DNA of 64,000 nt from Margaritispora aquatica. Its lineage: Eukaryota > Ascomycota > Leotiomycetes > Helotiales > Discinellaceae. Position numbers and translations under genes: made by a program. A model generated the notes under the pieces. That model saw only the letters and a program-made list of their open reading frames with translations, was not told where the DNA came from and searched no databases. The stretch covers positions 1-64,000 of the forward strand of contig VJWN01000014.1 of NCBI GenBank assembly GCA_007644065.1, given 5' to 3'. This document shows positions 10,497 to 22,868 of the stretch, piece after piece (positions within the stretch are counted from its first letter, which is position 1; each line of letters opens with the position of its first letter).

Positions 10497-11966
10497 TTAC
10501 CCGATCTTCTTCTCCAACTTCCTAAATATACTGCCCATACCCTTCTCCAACTTATCAGCTCGATCTTCCAGCTTGCCTCTAGGGCCTTTGCCAGCAGCAG
10601 GAGCTTTGCTACCTTTCAGCTTCTTTGTAGCTTCTCCCTCAGTAGGTCTATACACTTGCTGATGAATACTGTAGTCCGTCATCAGGGGTTGGTTATTACC
10701 AACTTTCCCATATTGATATTGAGAGAACCCTCCTGGTGGTGGCTCAGTTGTGTATGTTGTTGGAGCTGCGGGAGAAAATGCAGGAGAGGTCACACCAGGT
10801 GCAGAGGAGAAGCCCTGAGAGCCAGGATAGTTGCCGAATTGAGTGGCCAGTATACTGGTTGGTTGCTGGAAAGAAGAGGGAGGAGCAGAAGCTGGTGGAG
10901 GTTGAGCATAAGGGGTGTCTTTGGTTGCCATTGTTGGGGGGGCGGCAAATGTGTTTTGAAAGTGGTGTGCATAAGGTGATTGCGGGGTTTCTGATGGAGG
11001 TGCAACTGATGCCGGAGCACTTGCTGCTGGTGGGCCAGGGAAATAACTTTGCTGAGTCTGTTGAGGAGGTCCTGAAAATCCAATTCCATTGTAAGGCACA
11101 CCAAAACTTTGACCCTGATCGATGGCAGCGGCAGCCATTAATGGGTTTCCTGCTCCATCCTCAGGTGGCGGGGTTTTCTCTCGATGCACAATGGTTTCTG
11201 GGGCCGCTGGCGCAGCTGGATTGTAGGCCATGGGGGCAAAATTTGAAGCTTCGCGACTCTGAGGTGTAGCTGAGATAGGAGGTCCAGGAAGAGTTGTGGT
11301 TCTGGAATCTCTCGTCTTTCCATCTTGGTATGATGGATCTGTGATTGCTACTTTTTCCAATTTCTGCACAACCGGGCTCATATCTTCAAGATGTGGAGGA
11401 GGGGCAACCGGCTCCCCTTGGATAGATATCTGCTGCGCAGGAAGAACTCTCCTGATGGCATTTAAAAACTGGAGAGCATCTGTCTTGGTCCAGAAGTAAA
11501 CGTCAAGTGTATGAAGTTTGTACATATATTTATTCTGGTTTTGCGGGTCGAAGGTTGCCAAGTGCCATTCGTCACCAGCTACAGATGTTCTTCCGTATCC
11601 ACCATCGACTGTGACCGTCACTAGATTTTGGTGTTTATGCGAATATTCGACGTGTGTGCCATCCAAATCTGTTGAAATCAACACATGCAGTGTCTCAAGG
11701 TAGAGCTACATACAGCCATCGAAGGCATCTTGGTCCTCAGTCCCCGCATTGTTTGCTATCTCGATTCGAGCTCTTCTCTGCAACGCATTTTCGAACAGGT
11801 AGACATAAGAGCCTTTGTCGAATCGATGATGAGGAGGCTTGGCAGAAGGAGGACCGTAATAGTAATGTACATCTGCGAATCTACAAACTGTTAGCCCACC
11901 CGCCGGTTTACCTATCGGGCTCACTTACAAGACTGCTGCGATGTCTTCGCCTGGCCTGACTGCCAT
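10497..11966 (-). CDS. Conserved fungal proline-rich protein
   Basis: Exons 11966..11929, 11880..11714 and 11668..10497 give 458 residues. The start MAVRPGEDIAAVL is carried by a 38-nt first exon. Residues about 14-150 form a globular, PH/EVH1-sized domain (FADVHYYYGPPSAKPP, KGSYVYLFENA, SVAGDEWHLATFDP, LHTLDVYFWT). The middle (about 150-410) is low-complexity Pro/Gln/Ala/Ser with a conserved-looking HREKTPPPEDGA motif. The C-terminus is a basic, charged amphipathic helix (KLEDRADKLEKGMGSIFRKL). I recall similar hypothetical proteins across Pezizomycotina, but no function. The architecture (globular head, proline-rich linker, helix) suggests an adaptor for membrane traffic or the actin cortex; that is inference. 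Confidence 0.8.
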
Positions 11967-12430
11967 TGCAATCAATCTGCGACACTCGCACAGTAGTGGG
12001 ATAGGTGTGACAAGAGAATAATAGACGCAAAGAAAGAAAGATAGTGTTAAAGGGAGATGCGATTTGCGACCTACGACTTGGAACTTACTGTGCTTATGCA
12101 GGCTGTCATTTGTGGAGGGGTCAAAGTGACAAAGGGTGCTGAAGCCTGTGATGGGCGGCAAACAGCTTTCAGGGCAGTTCGAGTCCACGAATAATATGCT
12201 AAGGATGGTGCTGAAGGTAGTAGCCCAAGCAAGGGTGCTCGAATGAGGCGTAAAAGGTGTGGTTGTAGCCGTAACCGAACCGCAGCCGTAGCCGCCGGCA
12301 CTTCTATTTCGACTTGGGCTCGACCACACGATTACCCAGAATCCCACCTTATATTGGGGTTCTCAACCTCGTCCTTACTTGAGTTGCTAGGTACAGCAAT
12401 GTTATAACTATCCCTAACTCTCCATTACTT

Positions 12431-14667
12431 CTAACTTGCCTCAAAGTAATTCAACGGCAATCCTAAAAATGTGCACTGCTCTCTTTCCGGAAATGTCTTT
12501 CGCATGTATCCATCCCACTGCAATACCCTCCACGCATCGGTCCCATCTGCAACTTGCTCCCAACGCCCCGTAACCTCAGCTCTCTCCAGTGTATTCCAGT
12601 ATCCCCTTGCCTGTAGGTAGCTCTTCTTCGGATTTGGGTCTCCATTATATGCAAAAGCAGACCAGTAATCCACTATCAATTGGGCGAACGGGACATCCTT
12701 GCCATCACGATCTACATTTCGTAGCAAGATGTTGCCAAAGGGGTATAATTGCTCGCCGCCGTGGCATTTATAGTACTCGAGATCTGGGTCTCCGTTTGGT
12801 CGGGTCGCCGTACTTACTGGCTGGCACCAGGATGTTGTGTAGCCATTGGGACTATACGTGCGATTAAATTGGAAGGAATAAAGCTGAGCAAAGACATTGT
12901 GTTTTGCAGCGGAGTAGGAAGCGGCTGCCAAGGCACATGTGAACTCGACATCAGTGCCAATCCGAAGTGTGATGTTGTATATTTGAGCTGTTGTTGGGGT
13001 ATCCGGGATTGAGAAAAGAGTAGTACCATTCGGACTAAGTATACCGGAGGGAACGGTAAAGCCAGCTGCAGAGAGGGCAGCGAACCATTGGGAGATGGTA
13101 ATCCCTGTTGGGGGGTAGGGAACTAAGATACCCGCCTCGTCGCGAGTATCACCCACCATGACGCGAATTTTGGAGGTGTGTCCGCTCGTATTATTCAAGG
13201 CTAACTCAGAGGTTTGGAGGAATTTGCCATCGAGAACCAGAAGTCTGCGGGATTGGGTCAGTGAGTGAGTGAGAAATATTGCCATCTTCATATAAAGAGT
13301 ATAGTATTCGAGTAGGTACTAGTAGTAGGGTGGGGATCTTACTGGCCACTTGTATGGAGGTTGGCAAGGATAGAGGCATTTACACTTCTTAGGCATGCGA
13401 TATGATCTGTGGCATTATCGCAGCCCGTTGAGGTAAGAGCACTGTTCGTGTAAGTATTGGAGTAGTCTTGGATCGAGATGTATTTATCAGCTGAATTAGC
13501 TGACTGCATAATTGCATTAGCAAATAGTCCTTTGGTCTCTGGAGAAGCAAGTAAAGCTTGTACAGAAGCCGCTCCAGCAGACTCCCCGAATATTGTTACA
13601 CGATTAGAATCACCTCCAAAAGCTCGGATGTTGCGTGATACCCATTGCAAAGCCGTTATTATGTCGCCAAAGCCATAGTTGCCGTTGTGGATTCCATCCG
13701 GGTACGCAAGAAAGCCGAAGAACCCAAGCCGATAATTAAGTGAAACTACAACCACGTCGCCACGCGAAGCTAAGTTTGTACCATCAGTGTTTGGATTGCT
13801 TGCAGTGCCACTAGTAAAACCTCCCCCATGTATCCAAAACATTACTGGCTTGAGTTTTGGCTGTGAGTGTGAGGATGTGGGTGCTAGGTAGGGAGTCCAT
13901 ATATTGAGAGAGAGACAATCTTCGCTACTTCCTAACTTTACCTCTCCAATATACTGTGAACAGGTTGCTCCAGGTAACAGTGCCGAGTTATTTCCTGTCC
14001 CTGCAAATACTGTAGAATAATTGAAGCGTTCTGGCTGGGCAGCATATCGTACACCCATAAACTTCCATGTATAGAAATCCCGATACCCCGTAAGTTGTTG
14101 CGCCCCAACCATTTGGGTAATCTGATATGGAGTTGGCGTGTACAGTGAGGTAAAGTTGGAGATAGGTGCACTTTGCGAACACAATGCTGGGAGTTCCTGA
14201 TGGCAGTCGACATTCGAGAATACACCTTGGAAGTCTGTTGCTTTGCATGCCTTGCTGGTGGTATTGGCTATCCAAAAATTCTGCCTATGGGGGAACAGGC
14301 CTTGGTAGATCTGGTATGACAAAGAACTATTCAACGCAAATGACCCGTTACCTGGCACCCAGAGAGTCTCTCCTAGTAGATTGCATGATGCAGATGCGGT
14401 GGCAAATGACATAGCTTCATTGAGCAGTATTGCCCCCGAATGAGACACAGGGGAGTCTAACGCGAGAACCATCAAACCTGTTCCCAAATACGGTCACTGG
14501 AAATAAGTGTACTAGTACTCACAATAAAGGTCGTTCTGTGAGATGATAGTGAGCCCGCCACCCAATGAGGGCAGACTGGTAGAGGGAACAAACAGAGCGG
14601 CATTAGAAATGAAAGACGAAATACCAACAGAGAGTAAAAAGCCAATACGCAACTGGGTAAAAAACAT
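12431..14667 (-). CDS. Secreted type-B carboxylesterase with lectin-like N-terminal region
   Basis: Exons 14667..14523, 14477..13343 and 13244..12431 give 697 residues. A signal peptide (MFFTQLRIGFLLSVGISSF) is followed by a Cys-rich segment (about 60-155: AMSFATASASC, FWIA, CHQELPALCSQSAP) with the look of a C-type-lectin-like fold, as in other fungal esterases of this type. The alpha/beta-hydrolase domain follows: oxyanion loop HGGGF near 265, nucleophile Ser348 in GESAGAAS, acid about Glu463 in DTRDEAG, and His588 in CHGGEQ. Many N-glycosylation sites fit secretion. It should hydrolyse carboxylic esters outside the cell; the substrate is unknown. The second intron (13342..13245) is clean and in phase. 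Confidence 0.9.
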
Positions 14668-16024
14668 TGCTGCGATCTTTAGTGCTTCCTAAACTTAAGA
14701 ATGGATGGATATTGGAGCAATTACAGCAGTGGAGTTCAACTTAAGCTCCAGCTGGTATTACTTTGCCGCAATCCCCATGCATAAACGGATGCGGATTTAG
14801 AATAACTTAAAGCTTGTCACCGAGCGGGCCAATGAACGGGAAATTATGGTTAGGAACAGGCTCCATCAATTAGTATCAATGTAATAAAATGACGAGAATA
14901 TGAAAACTAACAAATCTTGCAGCTAGTAAAGTCAAATACTACGCCGGATGTATCTTTCCGAGCAAATCAGAGCTGAGCTAGATTTTCCGGCTGATAAATT
15001 CATATACTGCGTCAAATATACCTTCCCGAACAAATTAAAACTTGAGTTGGATCGTCGGCTATTTGCAAAATAACTATAGGCTAAATGCAAACAGTCTTCA
15101 CTTTAGCTTTATTAGAAATAGAGCTAGATGAATCTATAGATAGATAGACATCGAGCAGTATGAATGCCTGACGGCATAAGGAGGCAAGATACTGCTTGGA
15201 CGATGCTCAAGCAGAACAAATGAACATCTTCCGGCAAGGGGTTAGAGCTATGTAGCTGGATTCTCATTTCGACCAGGAAGACGTACCGGTCGGGTCGGTA
15301 CCTATGACGTTCAGAAGGCACCTCGAGTAGCATTGCAAGGTGCCAAGGCCGGCCAAATTCTTCTTCGTCAAAACAACCCCTAGCTAATATACAAAGTTTG
15401 CAAGTGTAGTTGTTATTTGAAGGAAATTTCCCTTCAATGTTTTGTTGGTGTATTTTTTCGATGTGTATAACGCTTGTCCACATTCTGAGATACTACCGTC
15501 TTTGACGGTGACGAAATTTAGCAGCTTCGTACCTTAAAGGCAAGTATAGAATGCCACCAATTGAGTGTGGTAGCATACTAAACTCCGCCCAGATGAACCT
15601 CAATTGGCATAGAAGAGAAAACTGACACCTTATAGCAACTGTAGAGGGGAGAGATATTGTGTGAGAAAGGAGGGCCCTACCTCGCCTTACGATTCAAAAC
15701 TACCCCAACACGCCTTTTGCAATGTCACCAAAAAGGTGGTGTTGCCTGTAATGATTTGGTTGCTATTGAATACATATACATCATGGACGCTATTGTCTGC
15801 TGACACGATGCATTCCCGTTTCTAGCCTCCTGTGCTATATCCAGTGAGCAAGTGTCTTGCCAGAATTGCACTTACCCGTGAGACTGCTGGCCTGATAATC
15901 ATTCCAAACCCCAAACACCAGGCGCTAATGCCAATTTTCAAGAGCTTCACGGACCACCGCAAGCTTGTTTTCCTCCCCAAACTCCAAACTCGTTGTAAGA
16001 AACATAAAAGTGATGAATGACACA
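14668..16024. other. Intergenic with a degenerate direct repeat; weak ORF
   Basis: Between the esterase promoter and the 3' end of CAC2. A 119-codon minus-strand frame at 15124-15483 (LPEDVHLFCLSIVQAVSCL) starts with ATG but has no recognised domain and may be chance. A degenerate duplication sits at 14933-15066. Confidence 0.4.
14933..15066. repeat. Degenerate tandem duplication of about 65 bp
   Basis: The block beginning GTCAAATACTACGCC is repeated as GTCAAATATACCTTCC, with corresponding phrases CGAGCAAATCAGAGCTGAG / CGAACAAATTAAAACTTGAG and TTTTCCGGCTGATA / GATCGTCGGCTATT. Most differences are transitions. Confidence 0.55.
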
Positions 16025-18586
16025 TCAGGCTTGATCAACACCTGAGCTAATATTTGTCGGTGCTATCCGTCGCTTCTTCTTTTCCGGTCCATCTGCACGC
16101 TCATTTTCGCTTCCACTAGCGTCCCGCTTTAGGCCACTGACACTGCTCGCGGTACTTCGCGGTGTTTGTGGAGGCGTGTTCACAGACGCGACAAATCCAT
16201 GGTTTCCAGCCGCGATACTGGGAACAGAACCGGAAACAAGTGAAGGATTATTAGTGATCATGCCTGGTGCGAGTGATGACTGGGTGGCAATCGAAGAGGT
16301 AGAATTTGATCTTGTAGGTGACGATGGACGAATATTGGAACCAAGAGGGGCTGGTGGAGGTGATGCAGCAACTGGATACGAGTTTGTCCGATGGTGACCG
16401 GACGGGAAGGGCGAGGGTGGTGCAATAGATGTTGGTGTCGCCATTGGAGTGTTCTGTGATGAAGAGGCTGCGGTAGCCGAGCTGATGGGATTCTTGACAT
16501 TTGGTATTTCTCCTGTATAGTGCTGACCCAGCTCTCCAGCGGTGAAAGTGAGAGTGGAGCAGAAGCCGTCTGATGAAGTCATGAGAAGGGTTAGGCCATC
16601 ATTGGACCTGAAACTGTTAGCCAAAAACAAAAAACGAGACTAGGCCTGGGAAATTACCAAGTCAGATCGGTAAAGGTAGCACAGTGAAGATTGCTAACCA
16701 CACAGAGTGGCGTTTGTTGCTGGGTATCGTACATTAGAACCGAGTCTTCCGTTGCTACAGCATAAACCATTCGATATGGTAAGGAAAATGCCATTGTTGG
16801 TCCTTGGCTATTAGCATTTGTCTCAACCTCCAACACCTTGGGTCTTGGTGATGACGTTGGACCAGATGGATCTGTCTGTGGGATGATCGGGGGAGGATCC
16901 ATTATAGAATGTGCAGGAGATTTCGGGACTATAGGATCCGGAAGAGCAGCCATAGTGTCGCCGGAAGACGTATCAATAGCTATGTGCTGTGTTGGGGGAG
17001 TAGACTTCCGAGCAGTATAGAAGATTGGTGAACACTTGACTACCACCGAGGGCTTCTTGTGGCCTGGAAGATGAGCTATGGGAGGCTTATTGATTCCACC
17101 TCGTGTGTAAATGTAGACAGTATTCATAACTTCATACAACATTTTGGAGTTCTCATCTGGACCTTTGTGGTGTGATTGATACTGTCCAGCCGGTGTGAAG
17201 AGCAGGCTGCCGTCAGGTGTGAAGGTCAAGCGGCGAAAGAATGACTTGAGAGTGTCGTTGGCGTAAATATTTGCATTCTTCACACCAAGACCAACGGCAT
17301 ATGGCCTAGGGGATGCTTCCATTGGCATGACAGCTGGAAGTGGGAGAGACGGTGCAGGCGAGGCAGATCTTCGCATTGACATAGCTGGAGACGCAGCTCC
17401 AAAAGATGACCTTCTGCTATGGCTTATCGTACTTGGTGGATTCATTGGAAGTGCTATTGAAGTTGGGGTTCCTGGACATGATGGCACGGGTGATCCAATC
17501 GCATGACTTGATTCATTGAACTGGGAGCGGAAGCCCATATCAGGTGGTGCAGGGCTGTGGGAGGAGATCCTCCTACCAGGCAAGTCCATCTTCAGATTTG
17601 TTCCAATATGCCTTGGTTGTTCATCTCGGTTGTCCAACGTATATGTGCCTTCTTTTGTCTTTAGCGTATAAATGTGTACAGATCGATCAGATGACTGAGT
17701 TGCAATGTATTCGTTCAGAGGATCCCAAGCCACGCCTTGAACGTAGTGCTGGTGTTCAGCAATTTGTCTTACTAACTGGCCTGTTTGGGCAGAGTATATC
17801 CTTGCAACATTATCCATACTTCCTGTAAAGAGCAGTTAGTTGATTTAAAGACCAGACAATCGTCTGAGACGTTGTCCTAGCTGGCAAAGCTCCCAGAAAG
17901 GTTGAGAATCTGAAATCGAATTCGGGCAGACAAACCTGTTCTGTGTAACTGTTAACAAATCATCTCAGCTTCATGGTAGGTAGGCATGGAATAAAAATGA
18001 ATACAGCAATTCTCTGCGCACATTCTCTGGGATTTATGGGAGGAGTAACGTACATAAAGTAGACTCCATCTGGAGACCATGCCAAATCGTATATCTCAGC
18101 GCCTGAGGAACGGCACATATTCTTTACCCTCCAAGCTTCCTTGTCCTCAATTCCATCATCGCCAAAGGCAGGCTTTGCTGGCTTGGAATCTGGTATCCAG
18201 GTCAAAACGTTCCCGTCATCACCAGCAGAACTGTCCACCAGTTAGTATTGCTCGCGGAGTTTGGGGAATCTAGCTGGGGAGAGCTCTAAAGATAGAACAT
18301 ACGCCAAAATGCTGCCATTCGGAGACCAGCGAACGACATTAACTGCTTGCGAATGTTTGGACAAAGTACAAAGGTATTCGACATTGCGTGTTTCGCCTTC
18401 AGATTCGATTCTCCACAGCTAAAGGCACGCAGTAAGCAGAGCTCTTGCAATGCCGATTGACAGCCTTACCCGGACATTATTATCTCCTCCCGCAGTTGCT
18501 AAGCGTGTTCCATGGGGCTGGAAGTCTGCGGAGTATATTGGAGCATTGGATTCGTGCCAGTTCAGGATCAATGGTTGCGCAATCAT
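16025..18586 (-). CDS. CAC2: CAF-1 chromatin assembly factor subunit B (p60), WD40 protein
   Basis: Exons 18586..18470, 18418..18303, 18230..18054, 17940..17936, 17822..16658 and 16607..16025 give 720 residues. N-terminal WD blades are clear (LATAGGDNNVRLW, VNVVRWSPNGSILASAGDDG, IYDLAWSPDGVYF, SMDNVARIYSAQTG, VQGVAWDPLNEYIATQSSDR, RLTFTPDGSLLFTPAGQ), as is the late YAVATEDSVLMYDTQ ... CATFTDLTWSNDG. The C-terminus ends in a nuclear-type basic motif (PEKKKRRIAP). CAF-1 deposits newly made H3-H4 on replicating DNA; p60 is the WD40 subunit working with Cac1 and the Msi1/p48 homologue. Between the third and fifth exons the expected ITGSMDN is restored only by a 5-nt exon (AACAG); every other joining breaks the frame. 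Long Ser/Pro-rich inserts separate the last blades. Confidence 0.93.
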
Positions 18587-20434
18587 GTTGGTGACCTGCT
18601 AGGCTGGTCCAGCTTGTTTTGTTCAGTGTCAGGTATGGTGGCAGCAAGGCCGGTTTGAGAGGGATTGTATGGGTTTCGTCGTATTGTATTTATCTTGAAG
18701 GTTCTTGACTGAAGATGGACGTTGTAGAGTGTGTCTGGTATTGTCTGTCAAAGGCGTCTGTTTCATGGGATGATGGAGAGTGATCGGGAACTGTAACACT
18801 GAGGTTGGCGGTTCGACCGATAACGATAACAATATCGATGATGATTTCGTGAAAATAGAAAGGGAAAAGGAAAGAGTAGCTGGATTAAAACTCATGAAGG
18901 TCTTCAGAGCAATTGAAACCCGAAAATGTTTCGAAATTGAGTTGAAGAGTTTGCTGTTTGGAATGAATTGGATACTTTCATTCATCAATCACAATGTCAT
19001 CACAACCGCGCCGGATGCAGATTCAGCCCAGCAGCTCTATACTCAACTTGCAACCAGTTGCCGTATTCAAGTATGTACGTAGAAGGTACACACTCTTGAT
19101 GTCTGTCATGTCTCTAGAAGTATTGAATTTGTTTGTTATCGTGGTATGATATCGCCTGTTTCACTTTTGGTTCTCAAGGCTTCAGTTTTCAGTTGTGTCA
19201 TTTCCCTCGTCTTGTTGCCATGAGATCCGAGTTTCACTCATGAGTAGAATCTTTGCCAATTTTTGATTCTATGTTTTTCATTTTGCTTTGAAGTTAGAAA
19301 ATTGTTGGATATGGTTACTTAGGCCTTCTATACGTTGTTTAACTCCTAATTGGGGTATTTGGAGATACTTGCCAAGAGGTTAGATGACGATCCTAGTTGT
19401 GTTGGAGCAGTACAAAAACATTCACAGAACGGCTCGAAAGTAGAAAGCATATCATTCCTTACCTATCCAGAACAAATTTCTGACAATATACGATGTATAT
19501 GGAGTATAATGTTATGACCCAGCGAGGGACAGAGTTACTCAAGAGCCCTTAGTGCGAGATCGTCGTCCTTGTTCTCTATGGCAATTGAAGTGCGACGGGT
19601 ACTGTAGGTCAGCTTCCCTCTTGCTGTAGCTTTTATCTGTCTGAAAAGCTCTACTTATTGTTACCATAGGTAATTTGAGAGTTTTTATGCTTTTCCACTC
19701 GGTCATCTCGGATGCCTAATGCTGCACTCCCTTTTTATAGACAAGTGTTTGATGTCTCGAAATATTGAAAGTCTCTCATTATGCCATGAATAGTGCACCC
19801 AACGCCACTATTCAATCAACCAGGTGTATAGTATATAACTAGCTAGTCATCTGTCTCGGAGGAGGCACAACTTAACCTCATCGGCCTTAGGAGATCTTAT
19901 TTTGAGATAGAATCGGCTCGCTCACTGCAATGCAAACTACCATAAGGAAGCGCGATCTAATCAGTAAATCTCAAAACTCAAGCGGAGCACTCTCCTCACT
20001 GGTGCCAATGGTGGCTTTGGGGCTGTCTCTATTTTCTTCTCGACTCATCCATCACAACTGAATGCCAAGGAATTACCTCAATCTGGGACTCTCATCAAGG
20101 AGGAGTTAGGCGAACATCCACGAATGCATCTCTGAACTGAAGTATCATGTGCAAAATTTATGAAGAGTCGAAAGGGACGTCGAAGCAGAAGAAACTTTGG
20201 AAGGGAAATTGAAAATGGCTTAAGTTCGAAGGAACAGATGCTGTGTTGAAGAGCTGGGAAAAGGTGTTCGCGTGACCATAACGTTTAGTATTATTTGCCT
20301 ATGCCCCATCGCTCATTACAATTAACTCATTAGCGATACTTTCTTGTATGGATATCTTTCAATGCACATCCTCTAACTCCTAACATGCCATATCAAATAA
20401 CCCCAACGAAAAAAACTTAACCGCCTTCCACCCT
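18587..20434. other. Intergenic, CAC2 promoter and downstream region of next gene
   Basis: A 1.85 kb stretch without a convincing gene. A 100-codon plus-strand frame at 18780-19082 (DDDFVKIEREKERVAGLKL) overlaps the CAC2 upstream region; it lacks a motif and an obvious promoter. The composition is otherwise ordinary. Confidence 0.45.
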
Positions 20435-21040
20435 TCAAGCATAGACTCGGACAATGTTAACTTTCTGGCATGTAGGATTCTGAGCAGAATGTGATCCCAT
20501 GATCCAAGCCAAAGTAGTGTAGTAGTATCCAGAGTAGGTCTTGCAGATGGTCCATCTGTAAATTGGCTTCGTCTCGTACTTCACTGTTCCTTCAGTATCA
20601 TCATAATACTGGCCAATGAACATTCTGTTGCTGCTGTCAAACCCAACAAAGGTACCAGAGTCGCTTGGTCGAAAGAGAGGTACGGCAACATTGGAGGTTG
20701 GGTTGTAGGAAAGTTCCATAGGAGAGGAAAGATTGAAGTTGCTTCCGTGGAGGACCCAAGTCAAGAGACCAGTGATGCCCAAAATTGGATCTGGCTGTGC
20801 TTGGGAGGAGTAATTGAGGTTGTAGGTGTATGAGCTCAAACTTCCTCCATCGCCGAGCTTTCCACCCAAGCAGAGGCCTTCAATGGCGGCACCTTCGTGA
20901 CAAGGATAAAGTGTAGAGCCATTGAGGGTGGAGTTGTGAGACTTGACTGTGAGGTAGAATGGCGCTGATTGATTTGCGTAATACTGTGCTGAGACTTGGG
21001 AGGTAAGGGCAATAACGCCAGCAAGGAATGAAGTCCGCAT
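20435..21040 (-). CDS. Small secreted protein, DUF7907-like
   Basis: Single exon of 201 codons from ATG at 21040. The signal peptide MRTSFLAGVIALTSQVSA ends in ASA-type cleavage context. The mature protein is a beta-rich small domain (APFYLTVKSHNSTLNGSTLY, CHEGAAIEGLCLGG, WTICKTYSGYYYTTLAWIMG) with several N-glycosylation sites and four cysteines. It resembles a widespread fungal family of secreted proteins of unknown role that I know as DUF7907. Cell-wall association or an effector-like role is inference. It stands alone, with a TATATAG element on its own strand about 120 nt upstream. Confidence 0.8.
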   Translation of the reverse strand: MRTSFLAGVIALTSQVSAQYYANQSAPFYLTVKSHNSTLNGSTLYPCHEGAAIEGLCLGGKLGDGGSLSSYTYNLNYSSQAQPDPILGITGLLTWVLHGSNFNLSSPMELSYNPTSNVAVPLFRPSDSGTFVGFDSSNRMFIGQYYDDTEGTVKYETKPIYRWTICKTYSGYYYTTLAWIMGSHSAQNPTCQKVNIVRVYA

Positions 21041-22200
21041 CTTGAGTATTGTTTGATGATTAATTGATGATTTGAATATTTGAATGTTGTATCCTTGAGT
21101 AGCTTGTGGGCTTTGATGAGGAGATGCTGAGGTAGATTTAGGTTCTTGTAAGAAAGCTATATAATGTCAAGTCCGCATGGTATGACATGAGATACGGAGG
21201 TACACATGTCGGTCGCACCTATCAATGTCATCGATGTCACGATATGGCAGCTGGTTGGACATGACGATGAAGATCTCGTATTCCAAAGTCGTTTGTGCAA
21301 TCGTGACCTTCAAACTTATGCAAGATTATATGCTTCTTGCCTTCTTTGCCTGTGAAGGATCAAAGTTCATTGGTGGCACAGCCGAAGCTAGTCTGTCAAC
21401 CCCAGAATGTACCAGAAATGCCCGCAAAATGATCGACAAGTACGTCATGGCCGCTTTTGACCTCCAAATTCAAAGACATGAAGAAGATTAGTGAACCTTC
21501 ACTGTCAATTATGGCATGGTATTTGTCGTAATCATCATGCTTGTCTCAAAAGCAGCGCACTTCTTTACTGTATTGATGACAGGCGTGATGTTGCATTTTC
21601 GTATTGCATTTAGCCTCGGCGCCTCCCACTCAAGCAACATGATATACCTCCGTAGCGGGGAGGGAGCCTATCAAAGTATTTGAAAGCTCGGTCCTACCTG
21701 TGGCGAAGCCATTCTTTACCAGTACAGAAAAACGAATGGTCGGCTTGAAACCACTTCTCATTCGCTACGTTCTCGATCTCATGTTCAGGTACAAAAACTT
21801 TGGGTCTTAAATTTGAATTCTTGATGTTTTTTCGGAAACCGTATACTTGAATTCATTACCACGTGTCAAGATGCGCAACTACTACTTCCGTTACAATTGC
21901 TTTCTCCGACCAATTCATTCCATGCCATTGCAATCGCTTTCTATTCTCTTCTCCCCTCTCTCTTTCCCCATTTCATGACAACCGCACCGCAACGCCATCC
22001 CCGACATGCCACTCGTATTAAAGCACGATGCAGTATTTGCCAGGTTGATAATTCCCAAACGAGAACTCTCCGAACAGAAAGGGTCTGAATATCACTGTAT
22101 GCAACAAATCAATGGCATGCTGTCTCCAAAACCACCCATGCAGGTACTCCCTGGCATGAAAGTGCGGAGGGAAATGGAAGCGAGACTTGCGGACACACAT
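21041..22200. other. Intergenic; weak 88-codon ORF
   Basis: A plus-strand frame at 21225-21491 (LAFFACEGSKFIGGTAEASL) begins with ATG and ends normally but matches no family known to me. The rest holds no feature I can support. Confidence 0.35.
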
Positions 22201-22866
22201 ATAAGTTTCAATCAGAATACGGGATCCAATAGTGCCACCAATGCCACACCTCGCGTTAGTGAAGGTAGATATTGTGATACTGGCGCCGCCCGATGGTGGT
22301 GGTACGGCGGATGAGGTGGTTGCGACGGTAGATAAGGTAGAAGCCAAAGATGAACAGGAGTTTGCTGTGATAGTAATACTATAGAAGTGTGTAAAGTTTG
22401 GTAGTCGGTCATCATCCGGGTAAATATGTTAAATTGGAAGAACTTGCGTTGAGGCACTAGCCGATTGAGTAACAGTAATAAGTGAGAGCGAGATAGATGG
22501 TATGATAGTGATATAAGCAGTGACCACGGAGACGGAAAGAGTTGTTGAACAAGATGCTGTGGTGGTAGCAGTTGTGCCAACACTTATCGTAGGTACTGGT
22601 ACTACGGTAGATGTAATTGTAAAGTTCAACGTTCAAGAAATACTGGGAGAGGCATAAAGTCCTCCATCCTTGCTAGTGACACAGTCGAAGCCTCCTACAC
22701 TAAGAGTAGGAGCTGCTGCGAAGGATGAGCAGAATGAATTAGCCTGTTCGGCTAACTTATGAAGACATCTCTCTAGATCATTACCGTTCTGTTCGCAAAC
22801 TGCAAGGGCCGGTTGCCAGTGGGTAATAGCTACGAGTAGGATAGAAGTGAGGGCCGAAGGCTTCAC
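22200..22866 (-). pseudogene. Broken Ser/Thr-rich secreted protein gene
   Basis: On the minus strand a signal-peptide-like segment (KPSALTSILLVAITHWQPALA) and a Cys-containing stretch (CEQNGNDLERCLHKLAEQANSF) open the reading frame. The initiating codon is GTG (preceded by GAT) rather than ATG. An in-frame TGA at about 22633 separates it from a Thr/Ser-rich tail in the same frame (STVVPVPTISVGTTATTTAS). A further stop comes near 22429, after which a similar Thr/Ser-rich part (ASTLSTVATTSSAVPPP) resumes in another frame. The three lesions indicate a decayed gene for a mucin-like or GPI-type wall protein. An unusual splice pattern could explain part of this. Confidence 0.5.
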
Positions 22867-22868
22867 AT

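Noticed and set aside
11967..12347. Open frame extending upstream of the proline-rich protein
   Set aside because: It has no domain and is best read as a 5' untranslated leader; the conserved start MAVRPGEDI lies at 11966.
18780..19082. 100-codon plus frame upstream of CAC2
   Set aside because: No motif, overlaps the CAC2 promoter and leader, and could not be linked to other exons.
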